DNA of 21,274 nucleotides from an uncultured Verrucomicrobia subdivision 3 bacterium (GTDB taxonomy: Bacteria > Verrucomicrobiota > Verrucomicrobiae > Limisphaerales > UBA11358). A program made the translations under genes and the position numbers. The notes under the pieces were generated by a model, which made no database searches, was not told the DNA's origin, and was given only the letters and a program-made list of their open reading frames with translations. Below are positions 21,139 through 21,274 of this stretch, in pieces (positions within the stretch are counted from its first letter, which is position 1; every line of letters begins with the position of its first letter). Where the stretch lies: NCBI GenBank assembly GCA_903921455.1, contig CAIXPZ010000005.1:1-21274 (forward strand). The letters run 5' to 3'.

Positions 21139-21139
21139 C

Positions 21140-21274
21140 TGTAAACGGCGGCTGAAAAGTGCGGCGGGGTCATGTGTGTGACGGGGCGGTTCAAAAGTGC
21201 GGCATCTTCATTAACAATGAAGCATGTATCGCAATATGGAAGACTGGGCTGAGATTCGCAAAAAAGTGTTGGCA
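21140..21274 (+). mobile_element. Left end of an IS21-family-like insertion sequence (cut by window edge)
   Basis: The proposed tip TGTAAACGGCGGCTG begins at 21140 with the TG expected of IS21-family ends. Two 19-base direct repeats follow, GGCGGCTGAAAAGTGCGGC (21147-21165) and GGCGGTTCAAAAGTGCGGC (21185-21203). They match at 17 of 19 positions and are 38 bases apart, like the multiple transposase-binding sites at IS21 ends. An istA-like reading frame starts 20 bases later. The other end is outside the window. The stretch 20939-21139 before it holds a repeat half-copy and the possible gene remnant, and no intact gene. Confidence 0.6.
21224..21274 (+). CDS. istA: IstA-like transposase, first 17 codons
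   Basis: The ATG at 21224 opens a frame that is still open at the window edge: MYRNMEDWAEIRKKVLA. IS21-family transposases of Planctomycetes and Verrucomicrobia often begin with a short tail and then a W-AEIRR-VL segment that leads into the helix-turn-helix; the match to that pattern is the only protein evidence. The position, just after two 19-base terminal repeats, supports it. IstA cuts and joins the element ends and is normally followed by the ATPase gene istB, which would lie beyond the edge. With only 17 residues the call is tentative. Confidence 0.55.
   Translation, partial: MYRNMEDWAEIRKKVLA

Overview
The window looks like a chromosomal segment of a Verrucomicrobiota bacterium, possibly Pedosphaera/Limisphaera-like. 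The evidence is a bacterial microcompartment (BMC) locus of the type known from Planctomycetes and Verrucomicrobia, an adjacent GH106 alpha-L-rhamnosidase, dispersed palindromes of the CCACGGATG...CATCCGTGG kind, and start codons that almost all lack a Shine-Dalgarno sequence. The assignment is by pattern recognition; no 16S or marker gene is present.

Bases 1-4385 are the BMC locus. A divergent control region (1451-1536) separates a leftward operon, pduL - BMC-H - BMC-H - ackA (ackA runs off the left edge), from a rightward set: DeoR regulator - PduS/RnfC-like Fe-S flavoprotein - PduT-like tandem-BMC shell protein. PduL and acetate kinase would turn an acyl-CoA made inside the shell into acyl-phosphate and then acid plus ATP. 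The PduS/PduT pair could carry electrons through the shell to recycle NADH. No cobalamin-dependent diol dehydratase is visible. The aldolase, aldehyde dehydrogenase and vertex (BMC-P) genes expected for such a locus are not in the window and may lie to the left. A likely terminator (4361-4385) ends the rightward set. The next gene encodes a secreted GH106 alpha-L-rhamnosidase (4433-7726), whose product rhamnose yields lactaldehyde, the presumed BMC substrate.

Bases 7745-11318 hold an EamA-type transporter and a B12-binding radical SAM protein (leftward, probably one operon), then a rightward membrane fatty acid desaturase. Bases 11319-15130 run leftward: a WbpA-type UDP-sugar dehydrogenase, then a tightly packed operon of a membrane-anchored TPR protein, UDP-glucose 6-dehydrogenase and a MutT-like Nudix hydrolase. 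The two dehydrogenases suggest supply of UDP-uronic acids for surface polysaccharide. Bases 15272-19111 are single genes: cytochrome c, Sel1-repeat protein, VOC/PhnB-like protein, Bcr/CflA-type MFS transporter and a TlpA-like thioredoxin.

From 19112 to the end the region is accessory in character. It has a 21-bp tandem array that reads as a heptapeptide repeat on both strands (19288-19485), a protein with a repeated YD-P N-terminal motif, a long imperfect palindrome, a small helical unknown protein, a possible 3' gene remnant, and the left end plus first codons of what appears to be an IS21-family element cut by the right edge. The most interesting items are the PduS/PduT conduit in a PVC-type BMC and the 21-bp array next to the YD-P protein.
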